Position numbers and translations under genes: made by a program
Notes under the pieces: generated by a model
Told to the model about the DNA's origin: nothing
Databases searched by the model: none
Seen by the model: only the letters and a program-made list of their open reading frames with translations
Shown: one piece after another, positions 25,228 to 34,453 of the stretch
How the letters are laid out: every line of letters starts with the position of its first letter
Position numbering within the stretch: position 1 is the stretch's first letter
NCBI RefSeq assembly: GCF_025447595.1
Contig: NZ_JAOEJU010000023.1
Coordinates: forward strand, 36,327 to 100,326
Direction: 5' to 3'
Origin: Pseudomonas koreensis
Lineage (GTDB): Bacteria; Pseudomonadota; Gammaproteobacteria; Pseudomonadales; Pseudomonadaceae
Length of the DNA: 64,000 nucleotides

Positions 25228-25978
25228 ACTCTGCCTGCTCGCTGCATTCATCAGCCCGTTTGCCTGTGCCCAGGTGGTCAGCGTCGAAACCAATTCGCTG
25301 ATGCGTCTGCCGAACACCGCCAGTACCTTGCAACTGGAAAAACTGGTGGTCGCCGATTACGGCACCTTGCTGATTCCTTCGAACGTGACCGAGTTGAGTG
25401 TCGGCGAATTGCAGCTGGGCCATGAAGCGCGCATCGCCATCGTGCCGAGCGAACAGGCGCTGGATATGAAAGTCATCCGCGCTCAACTTGCCGAAGGCAG
25501 CCAGATCACCGCCCGTGGCGCACCGGGCACCTACGAAAAAGCCGCCCGCGCCGGGCGCAATCTGAACCTGCAATTCAAGGCATTGAGCGCACCGAAACTG
25601 GTGGTCGATGCGCGTGGCGGCACCGGTGCGCCGGGTTTTGTCGGGCTCGATGGCGCCAACGGTCAGGAACCGGGTTGCACCTGGGGTCAGGCGGGACACG
25701 GTTTTGATGGCAGCAACGGCAGCGATGGTCAGCCGGGGGCACCGGGCGCGCTGGTGCGTCTTGAAGTGCCGCGCGAGTTTCCGGCCGAGCTGATCAAGGT
25801 CGAAGTCGCCGGCGGCGCCGGTGGCCCGGCCGGTCCTGGCGGCAAGCCGGGGGCGGGTGGCAAGTCCAAGGGCTGCCTGGTCTATCGCGCCGATGGCGGC
25901 AAGAGCGGCAAACCGGGGGCTGACGGGCAGCCGGGGCCTGCGGGTGCGGCGGGGTCTGTCACCGTACAACGCTTGTAA
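25220..25978 (+). CDS. Secreted collagen-like repeat protein
   Basis: A 252-residue protein with an N-terminal signal peptide (MRKLCLLAAFISPFACA). A beta-rich stretch of about 110 residues is followed by a Gly-X-Y rich C-terminal half with collagen-like triplets (GGTGAPGFVGLDGANGQ, GSDGQPGAPGA, GPAGPGGKPGAGGKS, GQPGPAGAAGS). Collagen-like proteins in bacteria are usually surface or secreted and may bind host or matrix. It ends before a very stable hairpin and a convergent gene. It overlaps the DUF1145 gene by 8 nt. Confidence 0.75.
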   Translation: MRKLCLLAAFISPFACAQVVSVETNSLMRLPNTASTLQLEKLVVADYGTLLIPSNVTELSVGELQLGHEARIAIVPSEQALDMKVIRAQLAEGSQITARGAPGTYEKAARAGRNLNLQFKALSAPKLVVDARGGTGAPGFVGLDGANGQEPGCTWGQAGHGFDGSNGSDGQPGAPGALVRLEVPREFPAELIKVEVAGGAGGPAGPGGKPGAGGKSKGCLVYRADGGKSGKPGADGQPGPAGAAGSVTVQRL

Positions 25979-25985
25979 TCTGTCA

Positions 25986-26022
25986 CGTGTTCGCTCCCGC
26001 GCCGTGCGCGGGAGCGAACACG
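25986..26022. terminator. Very strong hairpin between convergent genes
   Basis: Perfect 17-bp arms (CGTGTTCGCTCCCGCGC, 25986-26002, and its complement, 26006-26022) enclose a 3-nt loop. It fills the gap between two convergent genes. There is no T-tract, so it may act as a bidirectional transcription or RNA-processing barrier. Confidence 0.5.
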
Positions 26023-26023
26023 C

Positions 26024-26488
26024 TCAAATCATCGGCCGCGCAGCAGCCACCGCCACCAGCACCACCCCGACCAGCAGATTGAACCCCACCACCTTGCGAA
26101 TCCGCCCCAGCACCGCCGCACCCGCCGGCCAGTCCTTCGCTTGCACCGCCGTGCGCAGTTCCGGCAGCATCAATGCCTGAATCCGGATGAACAGCGCGGT
26201 CATCACCACATACAGCCCCATCATCACTTGCACATAACGCGGCGCGTTATCGAAGGCGATGTGTTGCAGGTGCAGCATGCCCACGCCAGTGACCGGCAGC
26301 AGAATCACCGCTCCCCATACCCAACGAAAAAAACCTTGAAACACTTCCACCCAGAGCGTCAGGCGCCTGGGACCGTCCAGTGCCTTCATCGCCGCAGGGC
26401 GCAGCACCATCCAGGCGAAAAACATGCCGCCGACCCACACCAGTGCGGCCAGTACATGGATGGGGTAAACGAGGCTAAAAGGTGTCAT
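26024..26488 (-). CDS. CopD-family membrane protein
   Basis: A 154-residue protein with four membrane segments and histidines within helices: YPIHVLAALVWVGGMFFAWM at the N-terminus, then MLHLQHIAFDNAPRYVQVMMG and the later LYVVMTALFIRIQ. This matches the CopD copper-resistance domain family, in which helices carry copper- or heme-binding histidines. There is no copC neighbour, so the role in copper handling is uncertain. It is convergent with the collagen-like gene. Confidence 0.75.
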   Translation of the reverse strand: MTPFSLVYPIHVLAALVWVGGMFFAWMVLRPAAMKALDGPRRLTLWVEVFQGFFRWVWGAVILLPVTGVGMLHLQHIAFDNAPRYVQVMMGLYVVMTALFIRIQALMLPELRTAVQAKDWPAGAAVLGRIRKVVGFNLLVGVVLVAVAAARPMI

Positions 26489-26587
26489 TGGGGCACTCCG
26501 TTCTGCGCGGGATCGATTCGCGGGGTATGATAGCCGCCGAACCGAACCACTGAAAATTTATCCAGCGTTTTTTGCGCCCGACACTCA

Positions 26588-28732
26588 ATGATCAGCACTG
26601 AACTCAAAACCACGATCCAGGGCGCCTACTCGCGTTTTCTAGAGGCCAAGAGCCTCAAGCCGCGTTACGGCCAGCGCCTGATGATCGCTGAAGTCGCCAA
26701 GGTCCTCGGGGATATCGACACCGACGATGAAGGCCGGCGCAGTGGCGACCCCGCGATTGTCGCGGTGGAAGCCGGCACCGGTACCGGCAAGACCGTCGCC
26801 TACAGCATGGCGGCGATTCCGACCGCGAAGGCGGCAGGCAAACGGCTGGTGATCGCCACCGCGACCGTGGCGCTGCAGGAGCAGATCGTCCACAAGGATC
26901 TGCCAGACCTGATGCGCAACAGCGGGCTGAGTTTCAGCTTCGCCCTGGCCAAGGGCCGTGGCCGCTACATGTGTCTTTCCAAGCTCGACATGCTGTTGCA
27001 GGAAGGCCACGCGCAGACCGCCACCGCGCAGCTGTTCGAGGAAGAAGGCTTCAAGATCGAGGTCGATGAAGCCAGTCAAAAGCTGTTTACCAGCATGATC
27101 GAGAAACTCGCCGGCAATAAGTGGGACGGTGACCGCGACAGCTGGCCGACCGCACTGGAAGATGCCGACTGGGCACGCCTGACCACCGATCACAGCCAGT
27201 GCACCAACCGTCATTGCCCGAACTTCGGCCAGTGCGCCTTTTATAAGGCCCGCGAAGGCATGGGCAAGGTCGACGTGATTGTCACCAACCACGACATGGT
27301 GCTGGCCGACCTGGCGCTGGGCGGCGGGGCAGTGTTGCCGGATCCGCGCGATACCATTTATGTGTTCGACGAAGGCCACCACCTGCCGGACAAGGCCATC
27401 GGCCACTTTGCCCATTACACGCGCCTGCGCTCCACCGCCGACTGGCTGGAAACCACTGCCAAGAACCTCACCAAACTGCTTGCGCAACACCCGTTGCCGG
27501 GCGACCTCGGCAAACTGATCGAGCAGGTGCCGGAGCTGGCGCGGGAGATCAAGACCCAGCAGCAATTCATGTTCACTGCTTGCGAACAGATCGCCGACTT
27601 CAAGCCCGGTGAAGACGTCGAAGGCCGCGAGCGACCGCGTCATCGGTTCGTCGGCGGAGTAATTCCCGAGCACATGCGCGAAATGGGCATCGAGCTGAAG
27701 AAAGGCTATGCCCGTCTCAATGACCTGTTCGCCCGCCTGACCGATCTGCTCAAGGAAGGCATGGACGGCGAGGTCAACATCGGCATCGCCAGCAATCAGG
27801 CCGAGGAATGGTATCCGCTGTTCGGCAGCCTGTTGTCCCGTGCCTCCGGCAACTGGGAGCTGTGGACCGCATTCACCGCCGAAGACCCGGAAGACAACCC
27901 GCCGATGGCCCGCTGGCTGACCCTGGCCGAAAGCGGTTCGCTGTTCGACATCGAGGTCAACGCCAGCCCGATCCTCGCCGCCGAAACCCTGCGCCGCAGC
28001 CTGTGGAACGTGGCTTACGGCTGTCTGGTGACTTCGGCGACGTTGACTGCGCTCGGAACGTTCGACCGCTTTCGTATGCGTGCCGGTCTGCCGAAAAAAG
28101 CCGTCACCGCCGTGGTGCCGAGCCCGTTCCATCACGCCGATGCCGGTGTGTTGCGGGTGCCGGACCTGAAGGCCGACCCGCGCGATGCCGCCGCCCACAC
28201 CGCCGCGATCATCCGCGATCTGCCGGAACTGGTCGAAGGCTCGCGCGGCAGTCTGGTGCTGTTCTCGTCGCGCAAACAGATGCAGGACGTGTTCGACGGT
28301 CTCGACCGCGACTGGCGCAAGCAAGTGTTCATTCAAGGCAACCTGTCGAAACAGGAAACCCTGAACAAGCACAAGGCGCGGGTCGATGGCGGCGATTCCA
28401 GCGTGCTGTTCGGCCTCGCCAGTTTTGCTGAAGGCGTGGACTTGCCGGGCGCCTACTGCGAGCACGTGGTGATCGCCAAGATTCCGTTCTCGGTGCCGGA
28501 TGATCCGGTCGAAGCCGCATTGTCGGAATGGATCGAAGCCCGGGGCGGCAATCCGTTCATGGAAATCTCGGTGCCGGACGCCTCGCTGAAGCTGGTCCAG
28601 GCCTGCGGCCGTCTGCTGCGCACCGAAGAAGACCGCGGCACCATCACCTTGCTGGATCGGCGGCTGGTCACCCAGCGCTACGGCAAGGCGATCCTCAATG
28701 CGTTGCCTCCTTTCCGTCGTGAAATATCCTGA
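26588..28732 (+). CDS. dinG: ATP-dependent DNA helicase DinG
   Basis: A 714-residue superfamily 2 iron-sulfur helicase. Walker A is EAGTGTGKT near residue 65 and the DEAH-type motif II is DEGHH. The four Fe-S cysteines lie in the insert: RYMCLSKLD, then SQCTNRHCPNFGQCAFYKAR. Motif VI is around QACGRLLRTEEDRGTI. It unwinds DNA, R-loops and similar structures during replication and repair. The ATG at 26588 begins MISTELKTTIQG. It is divergent from the CopD-like gene, with about 100 nt between. Confidence 0.92.
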   Translation: MISTELKTTIQGAYSRFLEAKSLKPRYGQRLMIAEVAKVLGDIDTDDEGRRSGDPAIVAVEAGTGTGKTVAYSMAAIPTAKAAGKRLVIATATVALQEQIVHKDLPDLMRNSGLSFSFALAKGRGRYMCLSKLDMLLQEGHAQTATAQLFEEEGFKIEVDEASQKLFTSMIEKLAGNKWDGDRDSWPTALEDADWARLTTDHSQCTNRHCPNFGQCAFYKAREGMGKVDVIVTNHDMVLADLALGGGAVLPDPRDTIYVFDEGHHLPDKAIGHFAHYTRLRSTADWLETTAKNLTKLLAQHPLPGDLGKLIEQVPELAREIKTQQQFMFTACEQIADFKPGEDVEGRERPRHRFVGGVIPEHMREMGIELKKGYARLNDLFARLTDLLKEGMDGEVNIGIASNQAEEWYPLFGSLLSRASGNWELWTAFTAEDPEDNPPMARWLTLAESGSLFDIEVNASPILAAETLRRSLWNVAYGCLVTSATLTALGTFDRFRMRAGLPKKAVTAVVPSPFHHADAGVLRVPDLKADPRDAAAHTAAIIRDLPELVEGSRGSLVLFSSRKQMQDVFDGLDRDWRKQVFIQGNLSKQETLNKHKARVDGGDSSVLFGLASFAEGVDLPGAYCEHVVIAKIPFSVPDDPVEAALSEWIEARGGNPFMEISVPDASLKLVQACGRLLRTEEDRGTITLLDRRLVTQRYGKAILNALPPFRREIS

Positions 28733-28827
28733 GACATCGGTGGGCAGTTTTGCCCGCCGCGCTGTCTATCTCTCTGCTATCGCTTTTCCATTGGCCCTCG
28801 TGGGTCGTTAGGGAGAAATCCGTTCTC

Positions 28828-31308
28828 ATGATTCGTCGTTCGTTGCCTGCCATTTTTGCCCTGGTTTTCGCTGGCCCCTTGCTGGCGGCACCTGCCGGCC
28901 AGCAGACCCTGTTCAACTTTGTCCGCCCCGCCGATGTGGTGAAAGTGGCGACCGAAAACGCTGACTTGCCGCAAGCCAACGCCGAGCAGACCCCCGAAGG
29001 CGAAGTGCTGCGCCGGGTGACGTTCAACCCGGTGGCCCGCCCGACCTTGCGTCTGTCCCCGCAGACTGGCGCCTGGGACTGGTCGCAGTCCGGCATGATG
29101 AGCCTGCGCATTCAGAGCGCGATGAACTGGGCGGTGACCGTCTACGTACAAATCCAGAGCAACGACGGCAAGACTCTGGTCAGCCGCGTCGACCTGCCGG
29201 CCGGCCCGGCGCAGACCTTGCTCGTGCCGTTGACCGCGACCTCGCCGCTGAGCCAGGGCATGAAAGCCGGGCCGGTGATGCCGATGACGATCGACGGGCA
29301 GCGCATCCTGCTGGCGAGCAGTAGCGGTGAGCTGGATCGCAGTCAGGTGGTGTCGGTCAGCCTGTCGATGGATCAGCCGAAAGCCGCGCAAAGTCTGTTG
29401 CTCGAGCGCTTTGGCGTGCAGGACGAAGGCGAGGTGATCAAATCCGCCTACGGCCATCTGGTGGATGTCTATGGCCAGTCGACTCGCGGCAAATGGCCGG
29501 AAAAAGTCACCAATGATGAACAACTGAAATCCGCTGCCGCCAAAGAACAGCAACAACTGAATACCTGGCTGGCCGAGCGCGAAAAGTCGTCGCTGGACAA
29601 GTTCGGTGGCTGGAGCAAAGGCCCGGCGTTCAAGGCCAGCGGCTTCTTCCGTACCGAAAAGCGTGACGGCCGCTGGTATCTGGTGACGCCCGAGGGCCAC
29701 CCGTTCTATTCCCTGGGCGTGAACACCGTCAGCCCGGAGGTCAACCAGACCTACGTGGCCGGCCGTGAGTACATGTTCGAATCCCTGCCCAAACCAGGAG
29801 AACCTCTGGCCAGCCACTTCGGCGAAGGTGACAACCGTGGTGGCAACGGTGTCGATCAGGGCCGTGGCTACAACTTCGGGCGTTGGTACGACTTCTACGG
29901 CGCCAACCTTCAGCGTCTGTATGGCCAGCCGTGCACCCCGGATAGCGGCAACAAGGCCGGGGTCGCCGAAGCCGCCAAGGCTGGCGCTGCAGAGGAAGTC
30001 GCGACCAATGCCAGTGCACCGGTAGCCGCCTCCGAACAGCCAAAAGCCGGGGTCGCCGAGTCGGCAGCCACCAGCGGGCAAAGCGTCGCGGCACCGTGCA
30101 AAAACGCCGTAGACGAACAAAAGTGGGCCAACCACACCCTTGATCGCCTGCAAGCCTGGGGCTTCAACACCGTCGGCAACTGGAGCGCGCCACAACTGGG
30201 CGACGCCGAGCGCATGCCGTACACCTTGCCGCTATCGATCGTCGGCGATTACACCAGCATCAGCACCGGCACCGACTGGTGGGGCGGCATGCCTGACCCG
30301 TTCGATCCACGTTTCGCCATGGCTACCGAACGCGCCGTGGCGATTGCCGCCCGCGATCATCGCGATGATCCGTGGTTGATCGGCTACTTCGCCGACAACG
30401 AACTGGCCTGGGCCGGCCCCGGTGATGATCCGAAATCCCGTTACGCGCTGGCCTACGGCACCTTGAAAATGACCACCGACGTTCCGGCCAAACGCGCGTT
30501 CCTCAAGCAGTTGCGCGACAAATACCGCAATCAGGCGGGGCTGTCGAAGGCCTGGGGGATTGATCTGCCGGCGTGGGAATTGATGGAGGACCCGGGTTTT
30601 GAAGCGCCGCTGCCGAATCCGGAGCATCCGGAAATCGAGGCCGACTTCAAATACTTCCAGAAGGTCTTCGCCGACACCTACTTCAAGACCATTTCCGACT
30701 CACTGAAATGGCACGCGCCGAACCAGTTGCTGCTCGGCGGCCGTTTCGCCACCAGCACCCCGGAAGCCGTGGCGTCCTGCGCCCAGTATTGCGACGTGCT
30801 GAGCTTCAACATGTACACCCTGCAACCGCAGGACGGTTATGACTTCGCCGCGCTGCGCAGCCTCGACAAACCGGTGCTGATCACCGAATTCAACTTCGGC
30901 TCCACCGACCGTGGCCCGTTCTGGGGCGGCGTGACCCCGTTGAGCAAGGAAGAAGACCGCGGCCCGGCTTACGCCAACTTCCTCAAGCAGGCGCTGAGCG
31001 AACCGTCGATTGTCGGCGTGCACTGGTTTCAGTATCTGGATCAACCGGTGACCGGGCGCCTGCTCGATGGCGAGAACGGTCACTTTGGTCTGGTTGGCGT
31101 CACCGATCTGCCGTTCCAGGGTTTTGTCGAAGCCGTGCGCAAGAGCAACCTGGCGACCGTCGATCAGTTGAATAAAGAGGCGCAGAAAGCGGCTGCCGCA
31201 GCGGACGAGGCCGGCCATGAAGCCGAGGGCGGCCGCAAGGCAGACGCCGGCAAAGGCCCGGGGCAGGGGGCTGGCCACACCGGCGGGCATTCCGGCAACG
31301 GTCACTGA
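28828..31308 (+). CDS. Secreted agarase-like glycoside hydrolase
   Basis: An 826-residue exported protein with a signal peptide (MIRRSLPAIFALVFAGPLLA). A beta-sandwich-like N-terminal region (carbohydrate-binding-like) is followed by a TIM-barrel domain beginning about residue 260 (GFFRTEKRDGRWYLVTPEGH, LGVNTVSP) and including GYFADNELAWAG and LITEFNFGS. The latter two carry likely acid/base and nucleophile glutamates. The family is commonly named beta-agarase in Pseudomonas, but the true substrate is unknown. It has a ~60-residue Ala/Glu-rich insertion between two PC motifs and a His/Gly-rich C-terminal tail. It begins about 95 nt after dinG. Confidence 0.75.
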   Translation: MIRRSLPAIFALVFAGPLLAAPAGQQTLFNFVRPADVVKVATENADLPQANAEQTPEGEVLRRVTFNPVARPTLRLSPQTGAWDWSQSGMMSLRIQSAMNWAVTVYVQIQSNDGKTLVSRVDLPAGPAQTLLVPLTATSPLSQGMKAGPVMPMTIDGQRILLASSSGELDRSQVVSVSLSMDQPKAAQSLLLERFGVQDEGEVIKSAYGHLVDVYGQSTRGKWPEKVTNDEQLKSAAAKEQQQLNTWLAEREKSSLDKFGGWSKGPAFKASGFFRTEKRDGRWYLVTPEGHPFYSLGVNTVSPEVNQTYVAGREYMFESLPKPGEPLASHFGEGDNRGGNGVDQGRGYNFGRWYDFYGANLQRLYGQPCTPDSGNKAGVAEAAKAGAAEEVATNASAPVAASEQPKAGVAESAATSGQSVAAPCKNAVDEQKWANHTLDRLQAWGFNTVGNWSAPQLGDAERMPYTLPLSIVGDYTSISTGTDWWGGMPDPFDPRFAMATERAVAIAARDHRDDPWLIGYFADNELAWAGPGDDPKSRYALAYGTLKMTTDVPAKRAFLKQLRDKYRNQAGLSKAWGIDLPAWELMEDPGFEAPLPNPEHPEIEADFKYFQKVFADTYFKTISDSLKWHAPNQLLLGGRFATSTPEAVASCAQYCDVLSFNMYTLQPQDGYDFAALRSLDKPVLITEFNFGSTDRGPFWGGVTPLSKEEDRGPAYANFLKQALSEPSIVGVHWFQYLDQPVTGRLLDGENGHFGLVGVTDLPFQGFVEAVRKSNLATVDQLNKEAQKAAAAADEAGHEAEGGRKADAGKGPGQGAGHTGGHSGNGH

Positions 31309-31414
31309 TCGTTACGAAACCTGAAGACCGCCCGGCCCGCAGCGGTTCCCAAAACCCTCTCGGGCTGGAACAATGCGGGCCACTTTGTAGAGCGTTTTCG
31401 CGGGGGAGTTGCGG

Positions 31415-32560
31415 GTGCAGATTCAGGGCCATTACGAGCTTCAATTCGAAGCGGTGCGCGAAGCTTTCGCCGCACTGTTCGACGATCCCCAGGAACGCGG
31501 CGCCGCGTTGTGCATCCGGGTCGGCGGAGAAACCGTCCTCGACCTCTGGTCCGGTACCGCCGACAAGGACGGCACCGAGGCCTGGCACAGCGACACCATC
31601 GCCAACCTGTTCTCCTGCACCAAGACCTTTACCGCCGTCACCGCGCTGCAACTGGTTGCCGAAGGCAAATTGCAGCTCGATGCGCCGGTCGCCCGTTACT
31701 GGCCGGAATTCGCCGCTGCCGGCAAGGAATCCGTCACCCTGCGCCAACTGCTTTGCCATCAGGCCGGTCTGCCGGCCCTGCGCGAATTGCTGGCGCCGGA
31801 AGCGCTGTATGACTGGCAAACCATGGTCGACGCCCTCGCGGCCGAAGCACCGTGGTGGACGCCGGGCACTGGTCACGGTTATGCCGCGATCACCTACGGC
31901 TGGCTGATTGGTGAATTACTGCGGCGCGCCGACGGTCGCGGGCCGGGGGAATCGATCGTCGCGCGGGTCGCCAAACCGCTGGGGCTGGATTTCCATGTCG
32001 GGCTGGCCGACGAAGAATTCCACCGCGTGGCGCACATCGCCCGGGGCAAGGGCAACACCGGCGACGCCGCTGCCCAGCGCCTGCTGCAAGTGACCATGCG
32101 CGAGCCGACGGCCATGACCACCCGGGCCTTCACCAATCCGCCGTCGGTGCTCACCAGCACCAACAAACCGGAATGGCGCCGCATGCAGCAACCGGCGGCC
32201 AACGGCCACGGCAATGCTCGCAGTCTGGCCGGGTTTTATGCCGGTCTGCTCGACGGCAGCCTGCTGGAAAGCGAAATGCTCGAAGAACTGACCCGTGAAC
32301 ACAGCCTCGGCGAGGACAAGACCTTGCTGACCCGTACTCGTTTCGGTCTCGGTTGCATGCTCGATCAACCCGACGTGCCGAACGCCACTTACGGCCTCGG
32401 CCCGCGTGCATTCGGCCATCCGGGTGCGGGTGGTTCCATTGGTTTTGCTGATCCGGAGCACGATGTGGCCTTCGGATTTGTGACAAATACCCTTGGGCCG
32501 TACGTCTTGATGGATCCGCGCGCGCAGAAGCTGGCGCGGGTACTTGCCACTTGTCTGTAA
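31415..32560 (+). CDS. Serine hydrolase, beta-lactamase/EstB-like
   Basis: A 381-residue cytosolic serine hydrolase of the class C beta-lactamase/EstB esterase group. The active-site SxxK is SCTK in LFSCTKTFTAV. The second motif (Y-x-x) is around GHGYAAITYGWL, and the late HxG-like motif is FGHPGAGGSIGF. A GTG at 31415 is chosen over a TTG 6 nt earlier because GGGGGAG sits at the right distance from it. No signal peptide is present, which favours an esterase over a drug-resistance enzyme. Confidence 0.8.
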   Translation: MQIQGHYELQFEAVREAFAALFDDPQERGAALCIRVGGETVLDLWSGTADKDGTEAWHSDTIANLFSCTKTFTAVTALQLVAEGKLQLDAPVARYWPEFAAAGKESVTLRQLLCHQAGLPALRELLAPEALYDWQTMVDALAAEAPWWTPGTGHGYAAITYGWLIGELLRRADGRGPGESIVARVAKPLGLDFHVGLADEEFHRVAHIARGKGNTGDAAAQRLLQVTMREPTAMTTRAFTNPPSVLTSTNKPEWRRMQQPAANGHGNARSLAGFYAGLLDGSLLESEMLEELTREHSLGEDKTLLTRTRFGLGCMLDQPDVPNATYGLGPRAFGHPGAGGSIGFADPEHDVAFGFVTNTLGPYVLMDPRAQKLARVLATCL

Positions 32561-32672
32561 AGCGTCGCCCGGGGTTCCAGGGCCGGAACCTCATGGCGTT
32601 TTTTGTTTCAAACCGTCTGTTTATCCGGGCGAAAGTCCTCTGATCGTCCATTACTCTTTTTGCAGGTTTCCA

Positions 32673-33776
32673 ATGTCGTCCAAACAAACTCTCGCCCTGG
32701 CCCTGTGTTTCGCGATTACCGGTTGTGCACAGACTCCGAAAAACGACGCCGATGGCGGTAGCTGGTGGCCGTTCGGTTCTTCCGACAAAGTCGCGGCCAA
32801 GGAGCCGGCTCCGGCGCCTGTCCCATTGAAACCGGCTGCCACCGCGCCCGTGGCCAAGGCCGAGAGCAGCAGTCCCTGGTACTGGCCGTTTGGCTCCGAC
32901 GACTCGGCGGCCAAGTCTGAAGTGAAAGCTGAAGCCAAACCCGAAGCCAAGCCGGTCGAAGTCGCCAAGGCTGAGGCCGACAAGGGTGGCAAATGGTGGT
33001 GGCCGTTTGGCGGCAAGGAGCAGGACACGGCCAAAGCCGTGCCGATGCCCGATCCGAAAGTGACTCAGGCCTGGCTGGATGACTACGAGCCGCGCCTGCG
33101 CACCGCGATCAAGGACAGCAACCTGCAACTCGAGCGCCGTGAAAACGTGCTGGTCGTGACCGCGCCGGTGGAAGGCTCGTTCAACCCGGATCGCCCGGCC
33201 ATGTTGCTGCCAGTGACCCTCGGCCCGTTCACCCGTGTCGCGAAAATTCTCGAAGCCGACCCGAAAACCGCCGTACTGGTGCTCGGTCACAGTGACACCA
33301 CTGGCGCCGCTCCAGCCAACGTCAAGCTGAGCCAGGAACGCGCCCAGGCCGTGGCGGCGATCTTCCGCCTCAGCGGTCTGCAGCGTGATCGCCTGATGTT
33401 GCGCGGGATGGGTTCCGAAGCGCCGCGTGCCGCTAACGACAGCGTTGAAGGCCGTGCCCTGAACCGTCGTGTCGAACTGCTGGTGACGCCGCAAAACACC
33501 ATGGTCGCGCTGCTGAGCAAATACAACATGCCTGCACCTAAGCCAGTGACCATGGTTGCTGCCCAGGACGTCAAGCCTGCCGCCAAACCGGTGACCCCGG
33601 CGCCGGCCGCGAAGAAAGCCGCTGTACCGGCCACCAAAAAGGCTCCGGCCAAGAAAGCTGCTGCCAAGGCTCCAGCGAAAAAGGCCCCGGCCAAGGCTCC
33701 GGCGAAAAAGACCGCGCCCGCCAAAGCTGCCGCAACCGACAAGAAAGTCGCTGCGACCGATACCACCAAAAAGTGA
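32673..33776 (+). CDS. OmpA-family lipoprotein with WPFG repeats and K/A/P-rich tail
   Basis: A 367-residue lipoprotein (lipobox ITGC, Cys about residue 18). It has three spaced aromatic repeats, SWWPFG (30-35), WYWPFG (69-74) and WWWPFG (108-113), joined by charged Ala/Lys linkers. An OmpA-type domain follows (VLVLGHSDTTGAAPANVKLS, then GRALNRRVELLV). The C-terminal ~70 residues are a low-complexity Lys/Ala/Pro tail, like histone H1 or AlgP-type proteins. The ATG at 32673 is the only start giving the lipobox. It precedes pdxH. Confidence 0.85.
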   Translation: MSSKQTLALALCFAITGCAQTPKNDADGGSWWPFGSSDKVAAKEPAPAPVPLKPAATAPVAKAESSSPWYWPFGSDDSAAKSEVKAEAKPEAKPVEVAKAEADKGGKWWWPFGGKEQDTAKAVPMPDPKVTQAWLDDYEPRLRTAIKDSNLQLERRENVLVVTAPVEGSFNPDRPAMLLPVTLGPFTRVAKILEADPKTAVLVLGHSDTTGAAPANVKLSQERAQAVAAIFRLSGLQRDRLMLRGMGSEAPRAANDSVEGRALNRRVELLVTPQNTMVALLSKYNMPAPKPVTMVAAQDVKPAAKPVTPAPAAKKAAVPATKKAPAKKAAAKAPAKKAPAKAPAKKTAPAKAAATDKKVAATDTTKK

Positions 33777-33800
33777 TCCGCTAACGAAAAGGAATGCGCC

Positions 33801-34448
33801 GTGACCCAGTCTCTGGCAGATATGCGTCGTGATTACACCCGGGACGGCCTGACCGAGGCGCAAGCTCCGGCCGAGCCCTTTGCGTTGTTTCACCAGTGGT
33901 TTGCCGAAGCGGTGAAAACCGAACAGGCGCCAGTGGAAGCCAACGCGATGACCCTGGCCACGGTGGATGCGGACGGCCGTCCGCATTGCCGCATTCTGCT
34001 GCTCAAGGGGCTGGACGAGCAGGGCTTCACCTTCTTCACCAACTACGAAAGTGCCAAGGGCCAGCATCTGGCGGCGAACCCCTTTGCCGCCATGACGTTC
34101 TTCTGGCCAACCCTGGAGCGCCAGGTGAGGATCGAAGGGCGGGTGGTGAAGGTCTCACCTGAAGAGTCCGACGCGTATTATCAGGTGCGACCGCTGGGCA
34201 GCCGACTCGGTGCCTGGGCGTCACCGCAGAGCCGGGTGATCAACGGTCGAGGTGAACTGGAAGATTTGCTCAAGGCCACCGAGCAGCGCTTTAGCGATAC
34301 CCAGCCCGATTGCCCGGAACACTGGGGCGGCTACCGCCTGCTCCCCGAGCGCATCGAATTCTGGCAGGGCCGCGCGAGCCGTCTGCATGATCGCCTCAAC
34401 TACCGCGTGCAGGGCGCCGACTGGATTCTTGAACGTCTGGCACCCTAA
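33801..34448 (+). CDS. pdxH: Pyridoxamine 5'-phosphate oxidase
   Basis: A 215-residue FMN enzyme that oxidises pyridoxine or pyridoxamine 5'-phosphate to pyridoxal 5'-phosphate. Typical segments are MTLATVDADGRPHCRILLLK, GFTFFTNYESAKGQ, FFWPTLERQVRIEG and the C-terminal FWQGRASRLHDRLNY, with LERLAP at the end. The length matches the E. coli enzyme closely. It begins 24 nt after the OmpA gene and may be read through from it. The small gene after it is on the opposite strand. Confidence 0.95.
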   Translation: MTQSLADMRRDYTRDGLTEAQAPAEPFALFHQWFAEAVKTEQAPVEANAMTLATVDADGRPHCRILLLKGLDEQGFTFFTNYESAKGQHLAANPFAAMTFFWPTLERQVRIEGRVVKVSPEESDAYYQVRPLGSRLGAWASPQSRVINGRGELEDLLKATEQRFSDTQPDCPEHWGGYRLLPERIEFWQGRASRLHDRLNYRVQGADWILERLAP

Positions 34449-34453
34449 GCAGT

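Noticed and set aside
26639..28465. Long open frame opposite dinG
   Set aside because: Shadow frame; the plus-strand DinG is complete with Walker and Fe-S motifs.
32151..34067. Gly/Phe/Arg-rich open frame on the minus strand opposite the serine hydrolase and OmpA genes
   Set aside because: It mirrors the Lys/Ala/Pro-coding repeats of the OmpA gene; there is no ribosome site and the plus-strand genes are convincing.
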